DNA of 34,628 nucleotides from Nostoc sp. WHI (GCF_015714725.1 NZ_WBKM01000326.1:1-34628), one strand, 5' to 3'; positions 23,752 through 31,760 are shown, counted from the stretch's first letter. Notes: a model not told the origin generated them from the letters alone. Translations and numbers: made by a program.

Positions 23752-24867
23752 ATGACAGCTATATACACCAATGCCAAAAACTGGCTAGTTCAAGCAGACT
23801 TGTTAGCCAAATCAGGGCTAACTGACCTTACCGCCGGAAAAGACTCAGGTGCAGGGTATGGCAAGGCAATCATGGGTGATTTTTCGATCATGATGCCTGC
23901 CGTATACTCACTTGTTCGCAACCGAAACATCATGCACCACGAGACTATCTCAAAAGATGGGGCATGGGTGCGTTATGTAGAAGGTTCGCGGCTTGACTTA
24001 AAAGATGTTCAATTTTTCTGGGGCAGTGCTGCTCTAGCTCAAAGTGACCACACTCTGCTGCACGAGGATAAAGCCAAAAAAGCAGAACTGGCACTAGAAA
24101 GCATCCTTGCAGACTTAGCAGTTCTCAATATTCCCGATGGGGTCAAACTTTCAATTAGTTTGAGCAACCACAACCCCGAACGCTGGGCGACTGAGATTAA
24201 GCGCAGAGTTGAAGGGACTCACACCTTTGAACATCTGCACCCTGTAACCCGTTCCATTGTCACCAAGATAGTTGACATCGTGGTGACAGGCATTTACCCC
24301 GAAGGATTTGGCAGCATTGCCCATTGCTTATTCGGTGAAGCGTCCCTAATTCTTGACCCCTCAGAATTAGCGATCGCACTCGATATCGGTTCATCAACTT
24401 GGTTGATTACCGTGTTTAACGGCAGTGGTGCAGTTATAGACCGTCACCTGATTGAAGGTGGTTGCGGTGAACTGCATACCATGATTGCAGAAGCGCTCGA
24501 CAAGCGAAACGACCGAGTGAGTCTGCTGTCCAAGGATGTGAAGCACTCACCCAGCTTGGTGAACCAGGGAATTATTGAAGGCACTTTCACTTATGGAGGC
24601 AACCACCTTACTGGCAAGAAGTTTGAAACCGAGTACAGCCAGTGTCTAGATGAATGGTGGAGTAACAGGATTGAGAAATTCGCCAACTTTGTGACTGCTG
24701 GCAATTATCTAGACCGCGCTAAATACCTTGTCGCCTGGGGTGGGGGTGTAGCAATGCCCGTGGTGGATCAAAATCTTGCTGCTTTAGGTTTTGTGGTCTT
24801 GAAAAATCCCCAATTCATCAATGCCTTGGGGTTGAAGCTATTAACTGAAATTTCAAAGGGAGCTTAG
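23752..24867 (+). CDS. parM: ParM/StbA-like actin ATPase
   Basis: A 371-aa actin-fold ATPase. The phosphate-1 loop is GKDSGAGYGKA (29-39), phosphate-2 is ALDIGSSTWLI (D211) and the adenosine loop is VAWGGGVAMP (about 324-333). ParM proteins polymerise into filaments that push plasmids apart when bound to ParR at the centromere. The small gene three bases downstream fits ParR in position. Phosphate-1 is preceded by an extended N-terminus (MTAIYTNAKNWLVQADLLAK), longer than usual. No strong ribosome binding site precedes the ATG. First gene of the eight-gene operon; the plasmid also has parAB, so a second segregation system or a different filament role is possible. Confidence 0.85.
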   Translation: MTAIYTNAKNWLVQADLLAKSGLTDLTAGKDSGAGYGKAIMGDFSIMMPAVYSLVRNRNIMHHETISKDGAWVRYVEGSRLDLKDVQFFWGSAALAQSDHTLLHEDKAKKAELALESILADLAVLNIPDGVKLSISLSNHNPERWATEIKRRVEGTHTFEHLHPVTRSIVTKIVDIVVTGIYPEGFGSIAHCLFGEASLILDPSELAIALDIGSSTWLITVFNGSGAVIDRHLIEGGCGELHTMIAEALDKRNDRVSLLSKDVKHSPSLVNQGIIEGTFTYGGNHLTGKKFETEYSQCLDEWWSNRIEKFANFVTAGNYLDRAKYLVAWGGGVAMPVVDQNLAALGFVVLKNPQFINALGLKLLTEISKGA

Positions 24868-24870
24868 TTA

Positions 24871-25104
24871 ATGAATTACGAATCTCGGCGTATAACCATC
24901 TCCTACCTAGCAGTAATTGAATTGTGCAAGATGTTTGAATTACCCCAAGACGCACCGACACAAGCATTATCAGCAGGTGTAGAGAAGCTGATTTTTCAAC
25001 ACGGCAATGTGCAAGCATCACGCACCGCAGAAACAGCGCCATCTACACAGCCCAATAAATCAGCACTTAGCGCAATGGTCACTAATTTTAAGGGGGCAGC
25101 ATGA
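24871..25104 (+). CDS. Small ParR-like protein (putative)
   Basis: 77 aa. The N-terminus SRRITISYLAVIELCKMF could be a beta strand followed by a helix, and PTQALSAGVEKLIFQHG a second helix, as in ribbon-helix-helix proteins. The C-terminal 30 residues are disordered (TAPSTQPNKSALSAM), like the ParM-binding tail of ParR. AAGGGAG eight bases before the ATG is a good site. It starts three bases behind parM and overlaps the next gene by ATGA. The assignment rests mostly on position; sequence similarity alone is too weak. Confidence 0.55.
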   Translation: MNYESRRITISYLAVIELCKMFELPQDAPTQALSAGVEKLIFQHGNVQASRTAETAPSTQPNKSALSAMVTNFKGAA

Positions 25105-25325
25105 GCAGAACCACATTCAGAAACACGCTTTTAGGCATTGGAGCAACAGCCGCAGCGATCGCCGTTGGCTACTTCGGAGTGCAGTACTTTGGTAAAAACA
25201 ATATGTTCACCATAGCTGCGGCTGTCGGGGGTGCAGGTGCAATCAGCTATGTACTTCAGAAACCGACTCAAGGAGAATCACCTACCGCACCGATAAAAAT
25301 CCAAAGTCAAGGAAAGAAGTCATGA
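25101..25325 (+). CDS. Small membrane protein, two predicted TM helices
   Basis: 74 aa with hydrophobic segments at about 8-29 (LLGIGATAAAIAVGYFGVQYF) and 35-52 (MFTIAAAVGGAGAISYVL) joined by a short loop, and a polar, basic tail (IKIQSQGKKS). Not recognised. Tight ATGA overlaps on both sides place it firmly in the parM operon. It could help anchor the complex formed by the operon's ATPase at the membrane, which is inference. Confidence 0.65.
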   Translation: MSRTTFRNTLLGIGATAAAIAVGYFGVQYFGKNNMFTIAAAVGGAGAISYVLQKPTQGESPTAPIKIQSQGKKS

Positions 25326-25426
25326 GCGAACGCAGTCGCATTGAAGTAAAGCGATCGCCCCACTCTGAAATGTATCTCTCGCCGCAAAACGAAAAGTACT
25401 TAAGGATTTTAACAAATGGCACTTGA
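25322..25426 (+). CDS. 34-aa nested small protein
   Basis: The frame starts with an ATG overlapping the previous stop (ATGA) and encodes MSERSRIEVKRSPHSEMYLS followed by PQNEKYLRILTNGT, ending 11 bases inside the next gene. It fills what would otherwise be a 90-bp gap in an operon where every neighbour overlaps. AAGGA ends five bases before its start. Codon use includes a HIP1 octamer. It may instead be a leader that couples translation of the following gene. Confidence 0.45.
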   Translation: MSERSRIEVKRSPHSEMYLSPQNEKYLRILTNGT

Positions 25427-25694
25427 CTATAAAAACCCCGAAGACTGGGGCAAATCGCCACTAACGGATCGCGCTTTGATGTTAGAGCAAATCAAAGCCG
25501 AGACTGAAAATAAAAACAAGATGCAAAAGTCAGATTACGAAAATGTTGAAAAGATTCTTCTGGGTGCTGGGTTCTCCCCAGAATTAGTTAAAGCATCCCG
25601 TGAAGCTTCTGAAAAAGGTAGTAACCGCACCAGTGCTGACCAAGCAAAGTTAGACGAGTTGAAAGCTGAAATTATTGCCCGTCTAAAACGTTAA
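25416..25694 (+). CDS. Small helical protein of the parM operon
   Basis: 92 aa, highly charged and predicted all-helical (LMLEQIKAETENKNKMQKSD, LDELKAEIIARLKR); a segment DYENVEKILLGAGFSPELVK could form a small helical bundle. Not recognised. AAGGA lies some ten bases before the ATG. It is followed 40 bp later by the next gene, which has its own ribosome binding site. Confidence 0.65.
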   Translation: MALDYKNPEDWGKSPLTDRALMLEQIKAETENKNKMQKSDYENVEKILLGAGFSPELVKASREASEKGSNRTSADQAKLDELKAEIIARLKR

Positions 25695-25734
25695 CCCTGA
25701 GTCCAAAAAATAATATCTTTTGAGGAGATAAATC

Positions 25735-26037
25735 ATGTCAAAACCACTTGGTTTTTTCACATCAACAATGCCGGGGGATGGTTCGTATTTAGATGAGATG
25801 CAATCTGTGTATGGAAGCACGTTTGAAAAGTTGGGCAGAACAGAGAAACTTCTAGTTTTAGAAAGCGTGGTGAAAAATCTCATAGTAGCCGAGACAGCAG
25901 CGCACGGGATTAACTCAACAGCCCAAGCGATGGCTCATGCTTCTAGCATTACCCCAGGCATCCGAGAATCGGTAGGAATAGATGAGCATCTTGGCCTTGC
26001 GGAGGCTCTGATTAATCAACTTAAATATCAGCACTAG
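25735..26037 (+). CDS. Small protein of the parM operon, unknown
   Basis: 100 aa, predicted helical apart from an N-terminal stretch (LGFFTSTMPGDG). The repeated Ala/His segment AETAAHGINSTAQAMAHASS is distinctive. No domain recognised. GAGGAG at about nine bases before the ATG gives clear support for translation. It lies 12 bp before the coiled-coil gene. Confidence 0.65.
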   Translation: MSKPLGFFTSTMPGDGSYLDEMQSVYGSTFEKLGRTEKLLVLESVVKNLIVAETAAHGINSTAQAMAHASSITPGIRESVGIDEHLGLAEALINQLKYQH

Positions 26038-26049
26038 GGAGATGAAATA

Positions 26050-26766
26050 ATGGACTTTGCAATACGCAATCCGGCAATGGGTCATGCAAGCCATATTGAT
26101 GAAAAAGCGCTTGGCTGGGGAGGATTTGAGGCAGATATATTGGGCTATCTCTCCGATATAAATAAGCTCGAACAGTTCGCAGATTATGCCAATAATGCCC
26201 AAGAACTATCTGATAGATTAGAGCCATTCTTGGACAATGCCAAGGTTGTCTTTGAGGCGATGGAGAAGCTGACCAAAGGGCAAGTAACTTGGACAGAACT
26301 TCGTAAACAATACGGCTCTCATGTAGCGGGTGCAATTGGTAAAATCCGTAAACTTAACGCTGAATTTGACAGCGAGATGAGCAAGATAGATGCCCAAGAT
26401 AGAGCAGACCTCCTGCGAATTGACCAAAAACGCAAACACGCATTAACCGAAGTTGCCGCCCAATTACACCACGATTTACAAGCTGAATTGTGGAGACATG
26501 AAAACAAGATTAGCGGTATAGAAAATAGGCAAGTTGTGCAAGCAGAACGGCAGGCAATCACAACAGGATTAAGAGAGAAACGCCAACAGCTTTTAGCCCG
26601 TGCGCGGTATGGTTCAAGAGCATTAGAGCCAAATCAAACACCCCAAGAAGTAATACCAGTTACTAGCCAAACTTCTGCACCAGCATCTAGTGTTTCTGCA
26701 ACGGGAACAGTTCGCGGTTGGGGTGCAATGTTGGGTAACTTGTGGCAGAAACTAGGCGACAGATAA
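26050..26766 (+). CDS. Coiled-coil protein of the parM operon
   Basis: 238 aa. Residues 1-90 are mixed helical. Residues about 92-190 are a long charged coiled coil (IGKIRKLNAEFDSEMSKIDA, DLLRIDQKRKHALTEVAAQL). The last 50 residues are a Pro/Ser/Thr linker ending in an aromatic/basic patch (GWGAMLGNLWQKLGDR) that could be an amphipathic membrane or docking helix. AGGGAG precedes the ATG. Not recognised. Its place before two membrane genes suggests a structural or adaptor part of one complex. Confidence 0.7.
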   Translation: MDFAIRNPAMGHASHIDEKALGWGGFEADILGYLSDINKLEQFADYANNAQELSDRLEPFLDNAKVVFEAMEKLTKGQVTWTELRKQYGSHVAGAIGKIRKLNAEFDSEMSKIDAQDRADLLRIDQKRKHALTEVAAQLHHDLQAELWRHENKISGIENRQVVQAERQAITTGLREKRQQLLARARYGSRALEPNQTPQEVIPVTSQTSAPASSVSATGTVRGWGAMLGNLWQKLGDR

Positions 26767-26787
26767 TCAATTAATTAGGTAAGGCTG

Positions 26788-27333
26788 ATGCTAGTAAGGA
26801 AACGAAATGAAGATCCTCATAGCGTCAGCCCTTTTTCATTTGAAGGGCTGGCACAGACTCCACAGCAACATAAAATTGAGCAACCATCACAACCGCAACC
26901 ATTACCAGAAAATAACAGAGGTAGAACATTTAGACGTGCTGGCAATGCTTGTGAAATTGTCGCTGGCAGTTGCCTAAACAGTGCAGTTATTTTCACATTT
27001 CATCTGTTGCAAGTTCACCCAGTTGGAATGTTCTTAGCTGTTGGCACTGCACACTTGTACTTTACTGCCACTGCAACAGGTGAAGGGTTTAATAATTTCG
27101 TCACTAATTTAATGACTGGTTGCAGTGCATCATTAGCTTTGTTATGTGCGCTCTCCTATCCTCTGGGTGAATGGAATGAAGCGAGAATTTCTACTGGTAC
27201 AGCTAATACTTCAATTGAAAAGATGTATCAGCCCAAAACTGCGGATTATTCCAGTTGGGGCAGTGGTGCAGGCGTGGCGATAGTTATAGCGATATTAATG
27301 ATTTTTCTATTTGGTGGTAGTCAGAGGAAATGA
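26788..27333 (+). CDS. Integral membrane protein of the parM operon
   Basis: 181 aa. A polar N-terminal tail of about 50 residues (Gln/Pro-rich) is followed by hydrophobic segments at about 56-78 (CEIVAGSCLNSAVIFTFHLL), 80-97, 108-126 (TGCSASLALLCALSYPLG) and 158-176 (AGVAIVIAILMIFLFGG), so three or four TM helices. AGGTAAGG precedes the ATG. Its stop overlaps the start of the ATPase gene (ATGA), which argues that the two proteins act together, much as small membrane partners accompany FtsK/VirD4-type pumps. Confidence 0.7.
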   Translation: MLVRKRNEDPHSVSPFSFEGLAQTPQQHKIEQPSQPQPLPENNRGRTFRRAGNACEIVAGSCLNSAVIFTFHLLQVHPVGMFLAVGTAHLYFTATATGEGFNNFVTNLMTGCSASLALLCALSYPLGEWNEARISTGTANTSIEKMYQPKTADYSSWGSGAGVAIVIAILMIFLFGGSQRK

Positions 27334-29135
27334 ATTATTTAAGCGACAAACATAAAACTTTATCTGAGTCACAACAATCGGGTTTAATGAAGTGGTTCGG
27401 ACAGTTGCCGATGGACAAGAAAGCTGTTGCAATTGGGCTAAGTTTAACTGTGGGAATTAGCTCGGCTGCGATGGCGTGGAAAGGGGAGTCAAGCGACCGC
27501 ATTTATTTCTGCGTTCGGACTCCCCAGAAAAAATTGGTATGTCAGGACAAGAATAACAGACCATTTCGCATGACCCCCCATTACTGGGAGCAATGGAAAC
27601 AAGAAGGAATGCCCCGGCAGGTTGTCAGAGATGCAGCAACCGGAATTAACGGACTGGTGAAAGCGACCAACCCATGCAAACCGTTTTGGGCGTTTGGGGG
27701 ATTCCTGGGGTTTGCGCTAGCTGGGTGGATGCTGCGGCACTGCCAATCGGAAGAGAAGCAGAGAGCAGTTTTTGAAGACATCGCCCTTCATCGGGATGCT
27801 GCAAAAGCTGAGATGGCTGCACGTTCCGAGTTGTTAGAGAGTTACAGAGATGTTGCGATCGCAGAAGTTCAACTACAAGCTGACCTGGATCTAGTCGCTA
27901 ATGATCGCACAGTAGACATCCAAAAAGCTGAGATTTACGCCCACACTGAGATTGAAGTTACCCAAATGGAGGCATCTGACGCTATTTTTGAAGCGCAAAC
28001 TGCGGGGATGACTGAAGAACAGAAGGCAGAGTATATTAAGCAGTTGCGCGAGATGAAAACGCCTTATCTACAAGGTAGTCAGACTTTACAGGGAACGATT
28101 GACCCCAAAGACAAGGTTACTGGTTCTGAGTCAGGAGCGATCGCAAGCAATGCAGCTTCGCCCGATGCCTGGGTACAAAACTTAGTCAAACAAACGTGCT
28201 TAATCTGGGGCAATCAAGGCGGCGGTAAAAGTTGGCTGGCTCGTTACGTTGCTAAACAGAAAAAAGAGGCAGGTTATCGAGTAATCGTTTTAGATCCAGA
28301 TTCCAATCGTAGTGAGTGGCGTGGGGTTGAAAGTTATCATTCGTGGTCAGATATTGAACAACAGATACGTATTTACGTTGGTGAAATAGAGACGCGATTA
28401 CAAACCTTTAATAATTCATCTTTAAGTGAGGAGAAGTGGCGAGAGAAACTATGGTCGGAGGGCAAAGCATTATCTCTCATCTGTGAGGAAGCCACCACCT
28501 ATAGCGACTTCATTAAAGATGCGGAACTGTTAGAGAAATTTGGCAAGCTGGCACTGACTAAATCTCGTAAGCAAGAGATGCCATTAACTGTAGTGGCTCA
28601 CAACAATACTCAGTCCTGTATGTTTGGGATTAAGGGATTACATAACCTTGTTTCTAAAATGTTGCAAGTTGAATGTTTGGCAGAAGTAGATTTAGTCACA
28701 TTGCAACCAAAATCTACTGGTTTTGCAAAGGTAAAACTTGATAGTTCTAGCCAATGGCTTGATGTCAATCTGCCTAAAATGAGCGCCAAAATATCTGACT
28801 TTGCGGACACTGTATCAGCAACAGAATTAAAGCTAAATCCCCCTATGGATAAAGCAACTTTAGAGCGCATTTATGAACTGGAATTTAATCTTGGTAACAA
28901 GGTAGACAATACCCCAGAGGACAAAACGAAGCTTTCACCAATGGCGCAAAAACTGTATGAATATCTCACTAGAACTGAACGAATCTCAGCTGATGTAAGA
29001 GAGTTCAAAGGCAACTTTAAAGTGGCTGGTGAGAGATTTACTGTGGAGCAAATCAAGGGCTGGATGTATGAAATTGTGGGGGCAGGATTGGCGGACTGGA
29101 TAGCCCTTGGTGTTATCAAGCTCAATCAAATTTGA
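27330..29135 (+). CDS. Membrane-anchored FtsK/HerA-type ATPase
   Basis: 601 aa. TM helices at about 32-50 and 118-135 enclose a loop of about 65 residues (probably periplasmic) with a Cys pair (FCVRTPQKKLVCQDKNN). A helical, Ala/Glu-rich stalk (155-240) leads to the motor. Walker A is GNQGGGKS (294-301), Walker B ALSLICEE (about 381-388), and VVAHNNTQS may be sensor I. The C-terminal 70 residues (MAQKLYEYLTRTERISADVR onward) look like a winged helix. Such enzymes pump DNA across septa or through conjugation pores. The gene ends the parM operon. Whether it is a coupling protein for the relaxase at 11568-13100 or part of segregation is open. Confidence 0.82.
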   Translation: MNYLSDKHKTLSESQQSGLMKWFGQLPMDKKAVAIGLSLTVGISSAAMAWKGESSDRIYFCVRTPQKKLVCQDKNNRPFRMTPHYWEQWKQEGMPRQVVRDAATGINGLVKATNPCKPFWAFGGFLGFALAGWMLRHCQSEEKQRAVFEDIALHRDAAKAEMAARSELLESYRDVAIAEVQLQADLDLVANDRTVDIQKAEIYAHTEIEVTQMEASDAIFEAQTAGMTEEQKAEYIKQLREMKTPYLQGSQTLQGTIDPKDKVTGSESGAIASNAASPDAWVQNLVKQTCLIWGNQGGGKSWLARYVAKQKKEAGYRVIVLDPDSNRSEWRGVESYHSWSDIEQQIRIYVGEIETRLQTFNNSSLSEEKWREKLWSEGKALSLICEEATTYSDFIKDAELLEKFGKLALTKSRKQEMPLTVVAHNNTQSCMFGIKGLHNLVSKMLQVECLAEVDLVTLQPKSTGFAKVKLDSSSQWLDVNLPKMSAKISDFADTVSATELKLNPPMDKATLERIYELEFNLGNKVDNTPEDKTKLSPMAQKLYEYLTRTERISADVREFKGNFKVAGERFTVEQIKGWMYEIVGAGLADWIALGVIKLNQI

Positions 29136-29144
29136 CTGCCCTTT

Positions 29145-29305
29145 GTGTCTGGTGTCTCGCCTCAAAAACACCCTTTTTTAGCGGACACTGGACACCGGAC
29201 ACCACAGACACTAAAGCTTTAAAGCCTTATATAGCATAGACACCAGCAGACACTACCCCAGACACGACCGAGACACGCAGTGTCTACTACGTGTCCGCTA
29301 GACAC
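29145..29305. repeat. Array of GACAC/GTGTC motifs behind the ATPase gene
   Basis: Thirteen copies in 161 bp: GACAC at 29184, 29191, 29198, 29207, 29239, 29249, 29261, 29272 and 29301; GTGTC at 29145, 29152, 29280 and 29291. Spacing is 7-12 bp within clusters. AGACAC/GTGTCT forms a 15-bp palindrome at 29271-29285. There is no gene here. Iterated short motifs of this kind suggest binding by a multimeric protein, for example a centromere, replication origin or transfer loading site. Confidence 0.65.
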
Positions 29306-29359
29306 CAATAATAAATCAGTCAATAAATAGCCATTTATTATTAGAGGATTACCAAAATT

Positions 29360-29659
29360 ATGCTGAAAATAGTAATTGTTGAACCAGAAACATTCACTCT
29401 CTTAGGCATCAAAGGTGCTATTTCACAATCTCCAGATATAGAAGTTACAGGGTCAGCCACCAGTGGAAAGGTAGGGTTTCAGTTAATTGAACAGACTAAC
29501 CCTGATGTTGTGTTAGTTGATTTACTCTTACCCGATATGAGTGGCTTAGAACTTACTCGTTCAATTAAAAGGAATACTAATAGTAAAGTGGTGATTTTTA
29601 CTAATCAGACTCATTCAGACTTTATTAAGTCAGCTTTCCGTCATGGGGCTGATTCTTAA
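29360..29659 (+). pseudogene. Truncated response-regulator receiver domain
   Basis: 99 aa matching most of a NarL-type receiver domain: MLKIVIVEPE (acidic pocket), the phosphoacceptor D54 in VLVDLLLPDMSG, and the Thr of VVIFTNQTH. It ends at FRHGADS, just before the conserved Lys and the last strand and helix, and has no output domain. The 50 bases after the stop do not restore homology in any obvious frame. It is most likely the 5' remnant of a response regulator broken by rearrangement. A functional single-domain regulator would need the missing Lys. Confidence 0.7.
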
Positions 29660-29780
29660 ATTGATATGTTGCAACTAGAAGGTTATCAGACTTCAGTAGT
29701 ATACTAAATAGGAGACAATGGATTGCGTGAAACACTGACGGTTAGACAAAAATTGCTCAAAGTTTAGCAAGGAACGCGAT

Positions 29781-31199
29781 ATGAAAAAACTCCGAAAGTT
29801 TCTGCTTCTGTCCCTTCTAGTATTGATGTTTCAAGGGTTTAGTCTGTTCACTAGCCTGCCCGCTTCGGCTAAATCCCTCGTTCTTATCGGAGGTGGGTTG
29901 AAACCAGTTCTGCAAAGTTGTAACAATGACCCAGGTAAGAGCGACCCTAGCTTTGTTCACACTCAAGCTATTTACCAGAAAATGATTGAACTGGCAGGGG
30001 GTTCGTCTAAGGCAAAAATTGGGGTGATTACAGCAGCATCTGACTCCCCCAGCAATGATAAATATGCTAACGACCCCTGTAAAGCCAGTAATTACAAAGA
30101 TAACGGGATCTACTACGTTAAAGCCTTCAAAAAATTGGGCGCTGCTGATGCTCAGGTTATACCCATCGATCTAGACCACATTTCTAACAAAAATAGCCCA
30201 GAAGTAGTTAAACAAGTTAACAGCATGACGGGCTTTTTCTTCGGTGGTGGCGATCAATCCCGACTGATTGAGTCCTTTCTTAATAAAGACAACACTGATA
30301 GCACCGTACTGACAGCCATTCGCCGAAACTATGATTCAGGAGCAGCAATTTTTGGAACCAGTGCTGGGACAGCCGTTCAAGCTGGCGGCAGCTACGTCAG
30401 AAATAATACCGTTAAGCTCCCCATGATTACTGGTGGTGAGAGCTATGAAGCTCTCTTAGATAAAAAACTGTGCAAACAGAACAGAGAAGCCCTCTCTAAC
30501 AAAAACTACTGCCCCAATCAGGACGATCTCTCCTATTATCCAGAGGGGGGCTTTGGCTTCTTCAAATATGGCATTCTCGATACCCACTTTGCCGAACGAG
30601 GACGACAGGGGCGATTTGTGCGATTGGCCTGGAACAACTCGATTAACGATGCTTATGCGCCAGACGAGAATACAGCCCTAGTCGTCACCGATGTTGACAC
30701 CCCTAACGTCAAAATGTCTGTAGTTGGAGAGAGAGGAGTCAATATTTTTGACCTTTCCAACGCCAGCCCCAAAAGTGGTGCTTGTAGCCGTGCCGATATC
30801 AATTATTGGAGAGTATGTGGGGTTAAATATACTTACTTGACCGAAGCAGACCAATACACCCCCTTAACTAAGACCGTCTATATTGCCATGTGGAAATCTC
30901 CCTTAACAGGTTTAGAACACTACGACAAAGCTAAGTCTCCCAGCCAGGACATCTTGAGCAGCCCCGACAATCATAAGCGCGAAAATCCACGTGAGTTGAT
31001 CGAGGTGGCTGAGGATTTGTTCGATAGTCGCTCTACCTCGACTTACGGAGAAACCTACGAGCATAACCCCATCTTTCGACTCACCCTAGCAAAAGAAAAA
31101 TCTTTTGAGTCAACAGGGTATTATGGCATCCAAGATGAGGAGAAGTTTTACTCTTTCAAGAATCTGTTGCTTGGATTTTATGTCAATCAAAGTAGTTAA
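29781..31199 (+). CDS. Secreted cyanophycinase-like peptidase (family S51)
   Basis: Cyanophycinase hydrolyses cyanophycin (multi-L-arginyl-poly-L-aspartate) to beta-Asp-Arg. The 472-aa protein starts with a Sec signal peptide (basic MKKLRKF, hydrophobic core, ASA cleavage near 30). The S51 core follows: GFFFGGGDQSRL (151-162), nucleophile elbow FGTSAGTAVQ (S194) and LDTHFAERGRQGRF (about 267-280), a family hallmark. It is longer than cytoplasmic CphB (about 270-280 aa), with an extra C-terminal region of about 110 residues (YTYLTEADQYTPLTKTVYIA onward). AAGGAACGCGAT lies before the ATG. Extracellular versions let cells use released cyanophycin as a nitrogen source. Confidence 0.88.
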   Translation: MKKLRKFLLLSLLVLMFQGFSLFTSLPASAKSLVLIGGGLKPVLQSCNNDPGKSDPSFVHTQAIYQKMIELAGGSSKAKIGVITAASDSPSNDKYANDPCKASNYKDNGIYYVKAFKKLGAADAQVIPIDLDHISNKNSPEVVKQVNSMTGFFFGGGDQSRLIESFLNKDNTDSTVLTAIRRNYDSGAAIFGTSAGTAVQAGGSYVRNNTVKLPMITGGESYEALLDKKLCKQNREALSNKNYCPNQDDLSYYPEGGFGFFKYGILDTHFAERGRQGRFVRLAWNNSINDAYAPDENTALVVTDVDTPNVKMSVVGERGVNIFDLSNASPKSGACSRADINYWRVCGVKYTYLTEADQYTPLTKTVYIAMWKSPLTGLEHYDKAKSPSQDILSSPDNHKRENPRELIEVAEDLFDSRSTSTYGETYEHNPIFRLTLAKEKSFESTGYYGIQDEEKFYSFKNLLLGFYVNQSS

Positions 31200-31265
31200 A
31201 AACTAAAGCCATAGTTACATAGGTTAGGAGAGTGTTGATTTATCAACCCCTTTAGGGTAAAGAAT

Positions 31266-31320
31266 AGGGAACAGGCAACACGCAATAGTAGGAGTTCAAA
31301 GATAAAATTGCCTGTTCCCT
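31266..31320. terminator. Inverted repeat behind the cyanophycinase gene
   Basis: AGGGAACAGGCAA (31266-31278) pairs perfectly with TTGCCTGTTCCCT (31308-31320) over a 29-base loop. A smaller hairpin GTTGAT/ATCAAC (31234-31247) precedes it. The pair could end the upstream transcript, but no T-tract follows; GGGAACAGG is also a common cyanobacterial short-repeat sequence. Confidence 0.45.
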
Positions 31321-31344
31321 TCTACTTCAAAAACCCTTGGGTTT

Positions 31345-31551
31345 GGGGTGTGAGTATCAATGGAACAGAAAACTGGGTTAAGCTTAAAAGCCTTATTGCG
31401 TAAGGATTTTTTTGAAAGTTGTAGTAGCTCACTTTTCAAATCACTAACTACTGCCTAACGATAAATCAAGAGTTTCAGCACCTAAAATTTTTTGTAGTAT
31501 TCATGTAATGCTTCTTATCCCGGTTTTCTGTTCCGATGATACTTGTACCCC
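31345..31551. mobile_element. Tn3-type miniature element with 38-bp terminal inverted repeats
   Basis: The left end (31345-31382) starts GGGGTGTGAGTATCA and ends TTAAG. The right end (31514-31551) read on the other strand starts GGGGTACAAGTATCA and ends ATAAG. They match at 31 of 38 positions and share the shape of Tn3-family ends (GGGGT, TGGAAC, AAAAC, TAAG). The 207-bp element contains no gene. No 5-bp target duplication is visible, so it is old or a product of recombination. Confidence 0.7.
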
Positions 31552-31760
31552 AAGCAGTATAGACAGTTGAGCAAGCCGCAACATGAGCAAATCATACTGG
31601 TGCGGATCATACCTGCAAGTGGTAATCGCGCCGCAAGCATAAGCAGGTTTTATCAGCCAACGAGATAATGCGGGTTGTAGCGGTCGCGCTTTCGGGCTGA
31701 TTGATAAGTCTGGGTTAATCGGGTGTCATCGCTCACGATAGAATAGGGTTTTTGGTGACT

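Noticed and set aside
23752..29135. Complete type IV secretion/conjugation locus
   Set aside because: No VirB4, VirB6, VirB8-10 or pilin-like protein was recognised; only a single motor ATPase with membrane partners is present.
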